Assembly: GCA_947499955.1 (NCBI GenBank)
Contig: CANMQI010000022.1
Coordinates: 1-64,000, forward strand
DNA: 64,000 nucleotides
Direction of reading: 5' to 3'
From: an uncultured Granulosicoccus sp.
GTDB taxonomy: Bacteria > Pseudomonadota > Gammaproteobacteria > Granulosicoccales > Granulosicoccaceae
Below the pieces are notes generated by a model. The model had not been told where the DNA came from, did no database searches, and saw nothing but the letters and a program-made list of their open reading frames with translations. The translations under genes and the position numbers were made by a program. Numbering within the stretch: position 1 is the stretch's first letter; every line of letters starts with the position of its first letter. Positions 46,529 to 55,914 of the stretch are shown in pieces.

Positions 46529-48333
46529 AGGTCGGATCCGATAGTCAGGTGCAAACGCAATTTCTTGCCCGGTGGCTCGTCCAGTGCATGACCGAAGTCC
46601 AGACGCACCGGCCCGATGGGTGAACGCCAATGAATGCCAAGGCCCACACCACTCTTGTAATCCGGCTCGTCATCGAAGGCATCGCCGATATCGGCGAAGG
46701 CGGCAATACTCCACTTCTCACTCACCGGTACTTCGTATTCGATACTGCTTTCGAGCAGGTGTTTCCCACCCACGACATCATTGCCAATGGTGGGCCCGAT
46801 GACGTTATACGCATAGCCCCGTACGGTCTTGTCGCCACCGGTAAAAAAGCGCAACGATGTCGGTAACTCGTCGAAATCGCTGACCGACGTGGTCCCGGCG
46901 GCGCCACGCGCAATCAGGCGAGTCGAATTGGCAAAGGAATGAATCCACTTGCCGCTGATCATGGGCTGGATGAAGCTGGTGTCGGATAGCAGGTCCTCAC
47001 TGGCACCGCGAACACTGAGCTGCAACAGGGTACCGTGAGTGGGATAGATTCGTTCACTCAGCTCCTGGGGGTAGGTGCGGGTCCATTCCACACTCGGAAT
47101 GAGCAGCTTGCTGTTCTCATCCTCACCCAGAACCTCGTAACGCTCTACCAGATAATCCAGCGAATAGGTCTTCATCCAGAGGCCGTCCCGATGACGATAG
47201 TAGCCACCAAGCTTGGCGCTGGTGTAGTCACTGGTATCAGAATTTTCGTCTTCGATCGACCCTCGTATACCCCAGGAATCCGTGCGCGGATCACTACCGG
47301 GGATGGTGTAGTCACCCGCTATACCGTATCTCAGCTCCGATATCAGGGCTTCGCCGGTGAAATGGTGTCCCGCCTGATTGAGTCGACGCTTGGTAATGCC
47401 CGCCTTGATTCGGGCTCCCGTGTCCGTGCCATAGCCTGCACCAAACGAATAACGCGTCGGATTGCGTGCCTCGAGGTTGACCACTACCGGAATCTGGTTG
47501 TCCTCATTGGCATTCTCCGGCGAGACATCGAGTGTGACCTCCTGATAGTACTCGGTGTTGCTCAGGTCGCCCTGCAACTGCTGCAGGTCTTCTGCCTGAT
47601 AAGGCTGCCCCGGTTCGATCTCCGAATAGCGGTTCAGCATGGCCTCGCTCAACCAGGGTTTGTCCTGATTGAAACTGACCTCGCCCAGAAAATACCGTAC
47701 TCCACTGTCGAAGTGCAGAGTGACACTGGCCAAGTACTTCTTCAGGTCGATACGGATGGCACCTTCCTTCAGCTGTGCATCGAAGTAGCCCCGCTGCGAG
47801 GCCAGCACCTGAAAGCGCTGTTTGAGTGATTCGTAATTCTCGTGCAGTAACGGTGCGTCGGTTTTCAATGATGAGCTCTCGATGGCCGCGAGAAACTCCG
47901 GGTCGTTTCCGGCCTCTCCGGTGACCTTGACGTCAACCTTGCTGATCGTGATGCGATCGCCTGGGTCGATGGTATACGAGGCTTGCCAGACGCCATCGAG
48001 CAGTTCCAGAGAAGCGGTAACCGATGGACGGTAATAGCCGTACGGTGCCAGAGCCTGACGGATCGTCTCTTCTGCCTGTCCATGCAGATAACGCAGACGC
48101 CCTGTACTCGGAGCCTCCTTGTCATCGAAGCGATACAGAGGCAGAAAGCCGCGCACATTACTGAGCAGTTCGTCCTCCACACCACTGATGGATACGGAGA
48201 CAGTGGCGTCCTTGTCGGTCTGGGCAATGGCTGCGGGAGACAGCAACAACAGCACCAGCGCTGCGCTTCCAAACATGGCGGATAGGGGCCGGCGCTGAGC
48301 CAGGCGAATAGTGAACTGTTTTATCTGGCGCAC
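46525..48333 (-). CDS. tamA: Translocation and assembly module subunit TamA
   Basis: A 602-residue Omp85-family outer-membrane protein: signal peptide ending AIAQ, three POTRA domains at ~residues 45-280 (LYRFDDKEAPSTGRLRYLHG, APYGYYRPSV, FDSGVRYFLGEVSF), then a 16-strand barrel with the family VRGYAYN motif and a C-terminal strand ending in a hydrophobic pair (TIGSDL). It is coupled to tamB by a four-base overlap. This is an ordinary tamAB operon. Confidence 0.93.
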   Translation of the reverse strand: MRQIKQFTIRLAQRRPLSAMFGSAALVLLLLSPAAIAQTDKDATVSVSISGVEDELLSNVRGFLPLYRFDDKEAPSTGRLRYLHGQAEETIRQALAPYGYYRPSVTASLELLDGVWQASYTIDPGDRITISKVDVKVTGEAGNDPEFLAAIESSSLKTDAPLLHENYESLKQRFQVLASQRGYFDAQLKEGAIRIDLKKYLASVTLHFDSGVRYFLGEVSFNQDKPWLSEAMLNRYSEIEPGQPYQAEDLQQLQGDLSNTEYYQEVTLDVSPENANEDNQIPVVVNLEARNPTRYSFGAGYGTDTGARIKAGITKRRLNQAGHHFTGEALISELRYGIAGDYTIPGSDPRTDSWGIRGSIEDENSDTSDYTSAKLGGYYRHRDGLWMKTYSLDYLVERYEVLGEDENSKLLIPSVEWTRTYPQELSERIYPTHGTLLQLSVRGASEDLLSDTSFIQPMISGKWIHSFANSTRLIARGAAGTTSVSDFDELPTSLRFFTGGDKTVRGYAYNVIGPTIGNDVVGGKHLLESSIEYEVPVSEKWSIAAFADIGDAFDDEPDYKSGVGLGIHWRSPIGPVRLDFGHALDEPPGKKLRLHLTIGSDL

Positions 48334-48490
48334 GCCGATTCCATCATTGCAGGGCCTGGGGTAATCAGGATGATAAACACCTCGAGTTCAGGATTCCAAG
48401 CGGTGTAAGTAAAGCATCGTCAACTCGTTGATCGTACAGTGTAAAACCCTTGTACTGACGAATATCGGCAGGGAGAGACTTACAGTTGAT

Positions 48491-48504
48491 TGCATTAAAA
48501 TGCA
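48491..48504. repeat. Short AT-rich inverted repeat behind the TAXI gene
   Basis: TGCATT and AATGCA flank two bases, 14 bases beyond the TAXI-receptor stop. It is too AT-rich to be a terminator stem and could be a protein-binding site for tamA upstream control. Low confidence. Confidence 0.25.
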
Positions 48505-48518
48505 TCACCTGAACGAAC

Positions 48519-49889
48519 TCAAGCCGGGGCAACAGTGCTTGCATCCTGCAACTGTCGACGCTGGATCTGCTGTGTCAGCATGTCGATATGCTGGCGCAGG
48601 GCATACAGTTCATGCGCATAACTCAGAGGCACTTCTATGGCACGGGCTTCATCCTCGATGCGCCGTAGTTCCACCAGGCAGCGAGCCAGTGCCGGCGGAG
48701 AACTGTCCTCGCTGGTAGATTGATCGATAGCCTGTACTTCGTCATACCAGTGATAAACCTTCTTTCTGACGGTCCAGCGATAGGCCGGTGGCAGCATGCG
48801 AGACAAGGGCAGCAACAGAGCCAGTAATGGTAGCGCCAGAAGCTTCAGACGATCGACCAGATTGGCGGCCCAGAATGGCAGATAGCGCAGCAGAAAGGGA
48901 ACCCCGTACTTGTAATAGCGTTCAGCGTCGGCACTGACCGGGAAATCCAGAAAGTCACGCGACGGAAAGCGACCGGTTCGAGAAAACAAGGTGTCACGTG
49001 CTGCAACCTGGGCAGCGGCGCGCATCATCAGGTCGCCCAGCGCCGGATGCAGATCAGTGGACGCCACCAGAGTCGCCGCCACAGCTATCAGGTCGATGTT
49101 CTCGGGCGGGCGATCCTGTGCCAGATCAATCACGCCGCGTGGCAGGGTCAGATGGGAAAACCAGGAATCACGGCGGGCGTAGGCCTCGGCCCGTCCGACA
49201 CTCATCAACTGAATGCCCGGTTCTGCCAGCAGCGTCCGCACCATGCCGGCATTGGCTGATGAAATGGTCAGGGCTGCATCGATCGAACCGTCCAGCAAGG
49301 CTTCGACTGCGGCAGACCCGGTCAGTGGCAGCAAGGTCAATTCCGGTTCGGCCAGGGCATTGTCGGCCAGCAACTTCAACGCCACCTGTCGCGTGCCGCT
49401 GCCCTGCGCGCCCACGGCGACCCGCAGGCCCTTCAGGTCGCCGATACTACGCAGACGAGTCTCCTGATTGGAAAACAGCCACAATGGTTCAAAGTCGACA
49501 CTGGCCAGGCCCCGCAACTGCGGATACTCTGCCGCGGTGGCGATGCCCGACTGCAGGAAGGCCACCTTGATCTCGTTATCCTCTGCCAGGAGTTGCAGGT
49601 TTTCCACCGATCCTGCCGTCTCACGCAGTTGCAGCGTTACCCCTTCCTTGGCGAACTCCCCGGCAAGTTCCTGCGCAAAGGCATGATAGGCCCCTTCGCT
49701 GTTACCAGTGGCCATCACCAGTGTGTCAGGTGGCGCCGGCTCAATGAACTGGTAGCTGATCCAGAGCCCTGCGGCAATCAGTACAGCGGTACCGCCATAC
49801 ACACCGAGGCTGGGCAGCAGTGTCTTGAACCGACGCTTGAGGCGCCGCCGTTTATCCAGCTTGGCCGGATTGTTTTCCTGCTCGCTCAT
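48519..49889 (-). CDS. TAXI-family solute receptor with membrane anchors
   Basis: A 456-residue protein. One helix near residues 28-50 (GVYGGTAVLIAAGLWISYQFI), then a periplasmic TAXI-type type II binding domain (MATGNSEGAYHAFAQELAGEF, AEDNEIKVAFLQSGIATA, GLRVAVGAQGSGTRQVALKLL), then a second helix near 343-366 (LKLLALPLLALLLPLSRML) and a cytoplasmic C-terminal region predicted to be helical (residues ~380-450). TAXI receptors normally are free and feed a fused DctQM permease; none is nearby. The membrane-tethered, permease-free form may act as a sensor rather than a transporter, but this is inference. Confidence 0.78.
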   Translation of the reverse strand: MSEQENNPAKLDKRRRLKRRFKTLLPSLGVYGGTAVLIAAGLWISYQFIEPAPPDTLVMATGNSEGAYHAFAQELAGEFAKEGVTLQLRETAGSVENLQLLAEDNEIKVAFLQSGIATAAEYPQLRGLASVDFEPLWLFSNQETRLRSIGDLKGLRVAVGAQGSGTRQVALKLLADNALAEPELTLLPLTGSAAVEALLDGSIDAALTISSANAGMVRTLLAEPGIQLMSVGRAEAYARRDSWFSHLTLPRGVIDLAQDRPPENIDLIAVAATLVASTDLHPALGDLMMRAAAQVAARDTLFSRTGRFPSRDFLDFPVSADAERYYKYGVPFLLRYLPFWAANLVDRLKLLALPLLALLLPLSRMLPPAYRWTVRKKVYHWYDEVQAIDQSTSEDSSPPALARCLVELRRIEDEARAIEVPLSYAHELYALRQHIDMLTQQIQRRQLQDASTVAPA

Positions 49890-49908
49890 GTCAAGGGAAG
49901 ATGTCGGT

Positions 49909-49992
49909 TCAGTCAGGCCAGCCAGTCAATGTTCCTGTCTGCTCGATCAGCAGAGAGTAGTTGGCAAGATCTACAATGCCATCAGTGCTCAT
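49909..49992 (-). CDS. Possible 27-residue peptide overlapping hflC stop
   Basis: An ATG inside the hflC terminus (ATGA overlap) opens a 27-codon frame, MSTDGIVDLANYSLLIEQTG followed by seven residues. The coupling geometry is typical of genuine operon neighbours, where a DUF2065 or purA gene often follows hflC, but the sequence resembles neither. It may be chance or the remnant of a lost gene. Confidence 0.2.
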   Translation of the reverse strand: MSTDGIVDLANYSLLIEQTGTLTGWPD

Positions 49993-50966
49993 GGTTCATC
50001 AGCCTCTTCAACAGGGTTCATTGATTTGAGATATTCGAAGGCTTCACTACTGGTGGACATGATCAATGTCGAGTTGTCCTGCAATACGGTCCGGTACATG
50101 TCCATGGTTTTCTGGAACTCATAGAAATCCACAGCCTCCGCAGACTGATTATAGGCACTGGCATAGATTTCCGTCGCCTTGGCATCCGCATCACCCCGGA
50201 TCTCCTCCACCTCCCGGTAGGCCTCCGAACGAATCCGGTTCAGTTCCCGCTCACGATTACCGTTGATACGTGCAGCCTCACCATTACCTTCCGAGCGAAA
50301 ACGTTCAGCGATCTGTCGACGCTCGCTGATCATGCGTTCGTAGATCTTGGGTCGCACGCTTTCGTTGTAGTTGACACGTTTGAACCGAATATCGGTCAGC
50401 TCGATACCGAAGACTTCCACTTTTGGCGCGGCCGCTTCGAAGATTTCCTGCTCGACCAACGCCCGTCCCTTGCGGATCGGCACCAGACCACCCAGAGTAG
50501 CCAGGTCGGCTTCCGAGAGTGAGGCATCACGCAGCGGCGTACGATCCCTGGTGGTTCTGACCAGTTCGATCAGCTCGTGCTTGGCAACGGCATTGCGTGT
50601 TTCACTGCCCAGGATGTCATCCAGACGTGACTGCGCACTGCGCTCATCACGCAAACGCAGAAAATACTGCAAGGGATCGACAATGCGCCACCGGGCAAAC
50701 AGGTCCACCGCAATGTAGAGCTTGTCCTTGGTCGGCATGTTACTCGGAGAGCCATCCCATTCCAGAATGCGCTTGTCGACGGGGTTCACCTGCTGGATGA
50801 ACGGAATCTTGAACTTCAGTCCGGCTTCGGTTTTCGGATCACCCACCGGTTTGCCGAATTGCGTGATGATGACCTGCTTGGTCTCATCCACGCTATAGAG
50901 CGCGCCGGATACGATCAGCAGAGCGGCAGCCACAACAATGGCCAGCAGGATGGATGTGATCTTCAT
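49989..50966 (-). CDS. hflC: FtsH protease modulator HflC
   Basis: A 325-residue SPFH/band-7 protein anchored by one N-terminal helix (residues ~3-24) with its body in the periplasm. VDETKQVIITQFGKPVGDPKTEAGLKFKIPF is the family start, followed by the SPFH core and a long helical EGNGEAARINGNRERELNRI region. HflC and HflK form a cage around FtsH and restrain it. The start overlaps the hflK stop by four bases. Confidence 0.94.
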   Translation of the reverse strand: MKITSILLAIVVAAALLIVSGALYSVDETKQVIITQFGKPVGDPKTEAGLKFKIPFIQQVNPVDKRILEWDGSPSNMPTKDKLYIAVDLFARWRIVDPLQYFLRLRDERSAQSRLDDILGSETRNAVAKHELIELVRTTRDRTPLRDASLSEADLATLGGLVPIRKGRALVEQEIFEAAAPKVEVFGIELTDIRFKRVNYNESVRPKIYERMISERRQIAERFRSEGNGEAARINGNRERELNRIRSEAYREVEEIRGDADAKATEIYASAYNQSAEAVDFYEFQKTMDMYRTVLQDNSTLIMSTSSEAFEYLKSMNPVEEADEP

Positions 50967-52021
50967 TGTGCTGCCTCCTTGATGGCATTGAGGTGCATCA
51001 GGGGCAGAATCTGCTGCGACTGCTCATCCACGATCAGTTTGCTGTCCAGACCCGGCAGCACTTCCTGCAGAGTCTCGATATAGATGCGTCGCCGGGTAAC
51101 TTCCGGCGCCTTGCTGTATTCCACCAGCACGGAATTGAAGCGTGCTGCGTCACCCTCGGCTTCATTGATGCGTTTGAGCCGGTATCCATCAGCTGCGCGG
51201 ATACGCTGGTCCTTCTCACCTTCTGCCAGTGGAATCACCTTGTTGTACTCGCGGCGCGCGGCATTGATCAGGCTTTCCTTTTCCTGCTGTGCCTGATTCA
51301 CCTCATTGAAAGATTCCTGTACCGGCTGCGGCGGATTGATGTTCTTCAACTGCACCTGGTCGATGCTGACGCCTATTTCGTACTTGGCAACCAGCGTCTG
51401 CATATTGGTCAGTGCTTCGACCTCGATTTCCTGACGCCCGATGGTGATGACCTCATCCACCGTACGGTCACCCACCACTTCACGCATGACCGACTCGGAC
51501 AGATCACGCAGCGTCTCTCCAGGATTACGCACATCGAACAGGAACTTGCGCGGCTCGGCGATGCGATATTGCACCACCCATTCAACCAGTGCGGCATTCA
51601 GATCGCCTGTCACCATCTGCGACTGGGCAGCGATATCAGGCCGCGTCTGGCTCGCATTGGTCACGCCCGAACTGGCGAAACCGAATTCCTGTTTCAACTG
51701 CCGCTTCACCGGCAGGATAGTGACGGTATCTGCACCCAATGGCAGTTTGAAATGCAATCCCGGGCTCTGCTCGGCAACGTATTTTCCGAATCGCTGCACG
51801 ATACCCACTGAGTCACTGGGCACCGTGTAGGAAGCCGTATAGGCAATCAGTGCCAGCAAGGCCACTCCCAGCAGCCCGAGGCCACCCAGAAAACCTGACT
51901 TGCCGCCCTTGCCACCCCCAAAGGCGCCTCGCGTGACGTTGGGACCTGAAGCACCACTGGTGCTCGACCGCGCACCCTTGAGTTGTTTCAGGAAATTATC
52001 GAGCGCATCATTACCCGCCAT
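50963..52021 (-). CDS. hflK: FtsH protease modulator HflK
   Basis: A 352-residue SPFH protein. The N-terminal ~45 cytosolic residues are rich in Gly and Lys (GAFGGGKGGKSGFLGG), followed by one helix (residues ~46-65) and SVGIVQRFGKYVAEQSPGLHFKLPLGADTV, the HflK signature. Its partner hflC follows with a four-base overlap. hfq and hflX, often upstream in gammaproteobacteria, are not present; a DUF1415 gene ending at 52119 lies upstream on the same strand. Confidence 0.94.
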   Translation of the reverse strand: MAGNDALDNFLKQLKGARSSTSGASGPNVTRGAFGGGKGGKSGFLGGLGLLGVALLALIAYTASYTVPSDSVGIVQRFGKYVAEQSPGLHFKLPLGADTVTILPVKRQLKQEFGFASSGVTNASQTRPDIAAQSQMVTGDLNAALVEWVVQYRIAEPRKFLFDVRNPGETLRDLSESVMREVVGDRTVDEVITIGRQEIEVEALTNMQTLVAKYEIGVSIDQVQLKNINPPQPVQESFNEVNQAQQEKESLINAARREYNKVIPLAEGEKDQRIRAADGYRLKRINEAEGDAARFNSVLVEYSKAPEVTRRRIYIETLQEVLPGLDSKLIVDEQSQQILPLMHLNAIKEAAQ

Positions 52022-52118
52022 ATGAAATCCTCCAGCAACATCAGAGCATAGACGGCTGTGGGAGGATTTCCTGAAGAAGCCTCAATGAGGTTGCTGCTGC
52101 GCAACCTGTGGATGCGTG

Positions 52119-52670
52119 TCAGTGCCCCCGTTCCAGCAACTTCAGCACGCCAGCCAGCCCCAGTTGTTCCAGCCGATCGATATTGCGTTGTGGAATGCTG
52201 TCCGGGTCCGGATGGCTGTCCACGGCCTTCTCCACGCTGTCTTCCCGCAACAGATGCAGAATGGGAAATGGCGCTCGATTGGTCCAGTTGCTGACATCGT
52301 CCTTGTCAGTCCCCTCGAACTGGTAGTCGGGGTGAAAGCTGGCGATCTGCAGAATGCCATCGAATTCCAGATCCTCGAACAGCGCTTCAGACAACGCCAG
52401 CAGGTCCAGATAATCATCAAAATCATCCAAGCCGGCAGGCAGCACCAGCAAGGTGGTGCGCTCCTCCTCGCTGTCAACCAGACGGTGCGCCTCATCCGAC
52501 AACTGCTGCAGGCATTCTTCCGTACTGCTACCGGAGGCGACGACGATACTGACCAGTCCGCGCCGTCGTGCCGCATTGGCAAACGGGCACAGGTTCTGGC
52601 CAATGACCATGGCGTCAAGCCAGTGCTCGATGGTGGCGGCGATATCGTTCAGGGGCAAGTTGCTTGTCAA
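52119..52670 (-). CDS. DUF1415 family protein
   Basis: A ~183-residue cytosolic protein of the DUF1415 family: HWLDAMVIGQNLCPFANAARRRG holds the conserved cysteine near the N-terminus, then ERTTLLVLPAGLDDFDDYLDLL and FHPDYQFEGTDKDD with the terminal NRAPFPILHLLRE, all typical. The function is unknown. A start is difficult: the best in-frame codon near the homologous region is TTG at 52670, with no ATG before the divergent dapC promoter region; longer frames run into dapC. Confidence 0.75.
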   Translation of the reverse strand: MTSNLPLNDIAATIEHWLDAMVIGQNLCPFANAARRRGLVSIVVASGSSTEECLQQLSDEAHRLVDSEEERTTLLVLPAGLDDFDDYLDLLALSEALFEDLEFDGILQIASFHPDYQFEGTDKDDVSNWTNRAPFPILHLLREDSVEKAVDSHPDPDSIPQRNIDRLEQLGLAGVLKLLERGH

Positions 52671-52711
52671 GTCTGGCTCGTTTGATTCATGTCTCCCGGT
52701 ATAATAGAGGA

Positions 52712-53902
52712 ATGACAAACCCTGAACTCGACTTGTTGCAACCTTACCCGTTCGAGAAGCTGCGCAAGCTGCTCGATGGCATCTCGCCTGCTGACCTGCC
52801 CGCGGTCTCGCTGTCCATCGGCGAACCCAAGCATCCGGCTCCCCAGTTCGTTCTGGATGCCATGCAGGCGGCTGCGCGTACGGTTGAAAAATACCCAACG
52901 ACCCGCGGCATCGACGAGCTGCGCCAATCGATAGCCGACTGGCTCTGTCAGCGCTATGGACTGACCGGTGCCGATGCACTGGCAGAGCATCATGTACTAC
53001 CCGTCAACGGTACCCGGGAAGGTCTTTACGCCATCGCCCAGTGTGTGCTGGATAGAACGCAGAAGAATCGCCAGGTGCTGATGCCCAACCCCTTCTATCA
53101 GATTTACGAAGGTGCCGCCTTGCTGGCAGGCTGCACGCCCGAGTTCTACGCCATTGACGAAAACGCCGATGCCAATCTGGATGCCATCAGCGATGCGCAG
53201 TTTGCCGCCTGTCAGATGATCTACCTGTGCACGCCCGGTAATCCCACCGGTGCCGTGGTCTCCGAGGCCGCTCTGCAGCGCCTGATCGGCAAGGCACAGG
53301 AACATGACTTCATCATCATCAGCGACGAGTGCTACAGCGAGATCTACCGAGAAGCCAGCGGCCCGCCCTGCGGCCTGTTACAGGCGGCCAGCGCCATGGG
53401 GTTGGAAGACTACAAGCGATGCCTGGTGTTCCATTCCCTGTCCAAACGCTCCAATCTGCCCGGTCTGCGTTCCGGTTTTGTCGCGGGCGATGCAACACTC
53501 ATCAAGCGTTTTGTCGAGTACCGCACCTATCAGGGCTGTTCCATGTCCGGCTTCGTGCAGGCAGCCAGTATCGCCGCCTGGGGTGACGAGTCGCATGTCG
53601 TCGCCAATCGCACGGCCTACGATGAAAAATACGAGGCTGTCATCGATATTCTCAGCCCGGCACTCACCATCAGTATCCCACCTGCCGGCTTCTATCTATG
53701 GCCGGAACTACCCGTCGATGACCAGCAATTCACTCAGCGCCTGCTGGCAGAATTCAATGTACGCGCAGTGCCGGGCAGCTATCTGGCCAGAGCACCGGGA
53801 CGTGACAATTACAATCCGGGAGCCAATCATCTGCGCTTGGCACTGGTAGCGCCACTGGATGACTGCATCACGGCTGCACAACGTATAGTCCAGTGTCTTT
53901 GA
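52712..53902 (+). CDS. dapC: Succinyldiaminopimelate transaminase DapC
   Basis: A 396-residue class I/II PLP aminotransferase acting in the succinylase route to lysine and diaminopimelate. Markers: [14 protein letters not shown] and [11 protein letters not shown] at the N-terminus, [20 protein letters not shown], and the PLP lysine in [16 protein letters not shown]. The direct neighbour dapD, 34 bases downstream, makes the DapC assignment firm over a generic aminotransferase. The ATG at 52712 follows AGAGGAA. Confidence 0.92.
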   Translation: MTNPELDLLQPYPFEKLRKLLDGISPADLPAVSLSIGEPKHPAPQFVLDAMQAAARTVEKYPTTRGIDELRQSIADWLCQRYGLTGADALAEHHVLPVNGTREGLYAIAQCVLDRTQKNRQVLMPNPFYQIYEGAALLAGCTPEFYAIDENADANLDAISDAQFAACQMIYLCTPGNPTGAVVSEAALQRLIGKAQEHDFIIISDECYSEIYREASGPPCGLLQAASAMGLEDYKRCLVFHSLSKRSNLPGLRSGFVAGDATLIKRFVEYRTYQGCSMSGFVQAASIAAWGDESHVVANRTAYDEKYEAVIDILSPALTISIPPAGFYLWPELPVDDQQFTQRLLAEFNVRAVPGSYLARAPGRDNYNPGANHLRLALVAPLDDCITAAQRIVQCL

Positions 53903-53936
53903 TCCGACCACTCATCCACTACAGAGAACCCACACA

Positions 53937-54770
53937 ATGAGCGAACTCGAAAGCATCATCAACGATGCCTGGGAAAAGCGTGCCGACATCACCACCGCAC
54001 AGGCTGACGGCGAAATCGGCAAGGCTGTCGAACAAGCCATTGCGCTGCTGGACTCGGGCAAGGCTCGTGTTGCCGAGCCGCTGGGTGCCCCCGGTGAGTG
54101 GCAAGTGAACGAGTGGCTGAAAAAGGCCGTTCTGCTCTCCTTCCGTCTGCGTGACAACGTACCTGTCCAGGCCGGTGGCTTTACCCAGTTCTACGACAAG
54201 GTGCCCGGCAAGTTCACCGACATGAGCGCTGAGGAATTCGCCGCCTCCGGCGTGCGCGTGGTCCCCCCGGCCATGGCTCGCAAAGGCAGCTATGTCGCGC
54301 CCAATACCGTGCTGATGCCCTCTTACGTCAACATCGGCGCCTATGTCGATTCCGGCACCATGGTCGATACCTGGGCCACGGTGGGCTCCTGCGCCCAGAT
54401 CGGCAAGAATGTGCATCTGTCCGGCGGTGTCGGCATCGGTGGTGTGCTCGAGCCTCTGCAGGCCTCCCCTACCATCATCGAAGACAACTGCTTTGTCGGT
54501 GCGCGTTCGGAAGTGGTGGAAGGTGTGATCGTGGAAGCAGGCTCGGTGATTTCCATGGGTGTCTACATCGGTCAGAGCACACGTATCTATGATCGAGAAC
54601 GCGATGAAGTGACCTACGGTCGCATCCCCGCCGGCTCCGTGGTTGTCTCCGGCAATCTGCCATCGGACAACGGCAAGTACAGCCTGTATTGTGCGGTCAT
54701 CGTCAAGCGTGTTGATGAAAAGACTCGCAGCAAGGTCGGTATCAACGAACTGCTGCGTCTGGCTGACTGA
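53937..54770 (+). CDS. dapD: Tetrahydrodipicolinate N-succinyltransferase DapD
   Basis: A 277-residue left-handed beta-helix transferase producing N-succinyl-2-amino-6-oxopimelate, the step before DapC. The hexapeptide repeats include [20 protein letters not shown] and [21 protein letters not shown]; the N-terminal helical region ([16 protein letters not shown]) and C-terminal [19 protein letters not shown] are standard. It forms a dapCD pair, giving lysine and cell-wall precursor synthesis. Confidence 0.96.
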   Translation: MSELESIINDAWEKRADITTAQADGEIGKAVEQAIALLDSGKARVAEPLGAPGEWQVNEWLKKAVLLSFRLRDNVPVQAGGFTQFYDKVPGKFTDMSAEEFAASGVRVVPPAMARKGSYVAPNTVLMPSYVNIGAYVDSGTMVDTWATVGSCAQIGKNVHLSGGVGIGGVLEPLQASPTIIEDNCFVGARSEVVEGVIVEAGSVISMGVYIGQSTRIYDRERDEVTYGRIPAGSVVVSGNLPSDNGKYSLYCAVIVKRVDEKTRSKVGINELLRLAD

Positions 54771-54845
54771 CAAACACGGTCCAGGTCGTTCGATCTCGTA
54801 TTCAGCCACATTCCTGGTCAATGCAAGATTGACGACTTGTCTGCA

Positions 54846-54876
54846 GCAGAGCCGAATCGTGAAGACTCGGCTCTGC
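54846..54876. terminator. Bidirectional hairpin between dapD and oxyR
   Basis: GCAGAGCCGA and TCGGCTCTGC make a perfect 10-bp stem with an 11-base loop between two convergent genes. No strong T-run on either side. Confidence 0.5.
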
Positions 54877-54917
54877 GTTGCGGAATATTCGACCAGAACA
54901 CATCGCGACTGCAACGC

Positions 54918-55811
54918 TCAAGCCGCTGCCCGCGTCTCCGTCAGGATCCGGGCTATCGCTCGAAACAGCTGTTTGTGCGGGGATGTCTTGCGCCACGCCA
55001 GAGCGATGGTTCGCGGACAGGCATCCGGTAGCGGCACAAGATCAATCTGCGCATGTGTCGCCAGGCCTCCATCAATAGCCAGCTCTGGCAACAGGGTGAC
55101 GCCCAGCCCCTCTGAGACCATCGCCACCAACGTGAGCAGGCTGGTGGCCGCAAAGCTCTCATCCAGCGACAGATCCTGGTCGGGAAACGCAGCCAGCGCA
55201 TGCCGCTGCAGACAATGCCCGCTTTCCAGCAGCATCAGGCTTTGACCTGCAAACAGGGAATCGCGAGCCTGCCGAGTCGACCCATTCTTTCCAGCCTTCG
55301 CTATGGCCAGCTGGTAGCCATCGTCAAACAGTTCGACATGTTCCAGGTTGGCAATGTCGAAAGGCAGTGCAATCAGCGCCATGTCCAGTCGACCGGAGCT
55401 CACCCCGTCGATCAGACTCTCTGTCATCTCCTCTCGCAGATAGAGCCCCAGATCGGGAAACCGCTGTCGGATCGCCGGCAGTGCTGCGGGCACCAGATAG
55501 GGTCCGACCGTGGGAATCGAACCGAGAGTGAACTTCCCTGTCTCCGGGTTCGAGTGGGTGCTGGCCAGGCTCTCGATTTCTGACGCACGACTGAGCAGAT
55601 CCCTGGCGCGCTCCACGATTTCAAGGCCGATGGGGGTGAACAACACGCTATGCCGGGTTCGCTCGACCAGGGCAACACCCAGCCGATCTTCCAGCTCCTT
55701 GATGCCCGCACTCAGCGTAGGCTGGGTGACGAAGGCCCGTTCTGCGGCCCTGGAGAAGTTCAGAGTGCCTGCCAGAGCCGTCAGAAATCTGAGTTGCTGC
55801 AATGTGATCAT
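54918..55811 (-). CDS. oxyR: OxyR-like LysR-family regulator
   Basis: A 297-residue LysR regulator: N-terminal winged helix (LNFSRAAERAFVTQPTLSAG recognition region) and an effector domain. The OxyR landmark LESGHCLQRHAL places Cys200 at the peroxidatic position equivalent to E. coli Cys199, with RTRHSVLFTPIG and TSLLTLVAMVSEGLGVTLLPELA also OxyR-like. The resolving cysteine (E. coli Cys208) is replaced by Phe209. It sits divergent to a dps gene, a known OxyR target, with an OxyR-like box immediately upstream of its own start. Peroxide sensing may use a single-cysteine mechanism. Confidence 0.88.
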   Translation of the reverse strand: MITLQQLRFLTALAGTLNFSRAAERAFVTQPTLSAGIKELEDRLGVALVERTRHSVLFTPIGLEIVERARDLLSRASEIESLASTHSNPETGKFTLGSIPTVGPYLVPAALPAIRQRFPDLGLYLREEMTESLIDGVSSGRLDMALIALPFDIANLEHVELFDDGYQLAIAKAGKNGSTRQARDSLFAGQSLMLLESGHCLQRHALAAFPDQDLSLDESFAATSLLTLVAMVSEGLGVTLLPELAIDGGLATHAQIDLVPLPDACPRTIALAWRKTSPHKQLFRAIARILTETRAAA

Positions 55812-55812
55812 T

Positions 55813-55827
55813 ATAGATTCACTCTAT
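55813..55827. promoter_or_regulatory. OxyR-box candidate
   Basis: ATAGATTCACTCTAT fits the OxyR half-site pattern ATAG-N7-CTAT exactly at the outer tetrads, with the inner T conserved. It lies two bases from the oxyR start and ~100 bases from dps. A second, weaker AT-rich half-site follows after a seven-base gap, as expected for a tetramer. Confidence 0.6.
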
Positions 55828-55849
55828 AACCAATAATAATATTATCAAT

Positions 55850-55878
55850 TTCACTTATATCTGTCCACGCCATATAGT
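55850..55878 (+). promoter_or_regulatory. Predicted sigma-70 promoter of dps
   Basis: TTCACT (55850-55855) and TATAGT (55873-55878) are separated by 17 bases and lie 37 bases upstream of the dps ATG. Match is 4/6 and 5/6 to consensus; the OxyR-like box just upstream is well placed for activation. Confidence 0.55.
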
Positions 55879-55914
55879 CATGGCTCAAGAACATATATGG
55901 AGCGAGAAGCGAAC

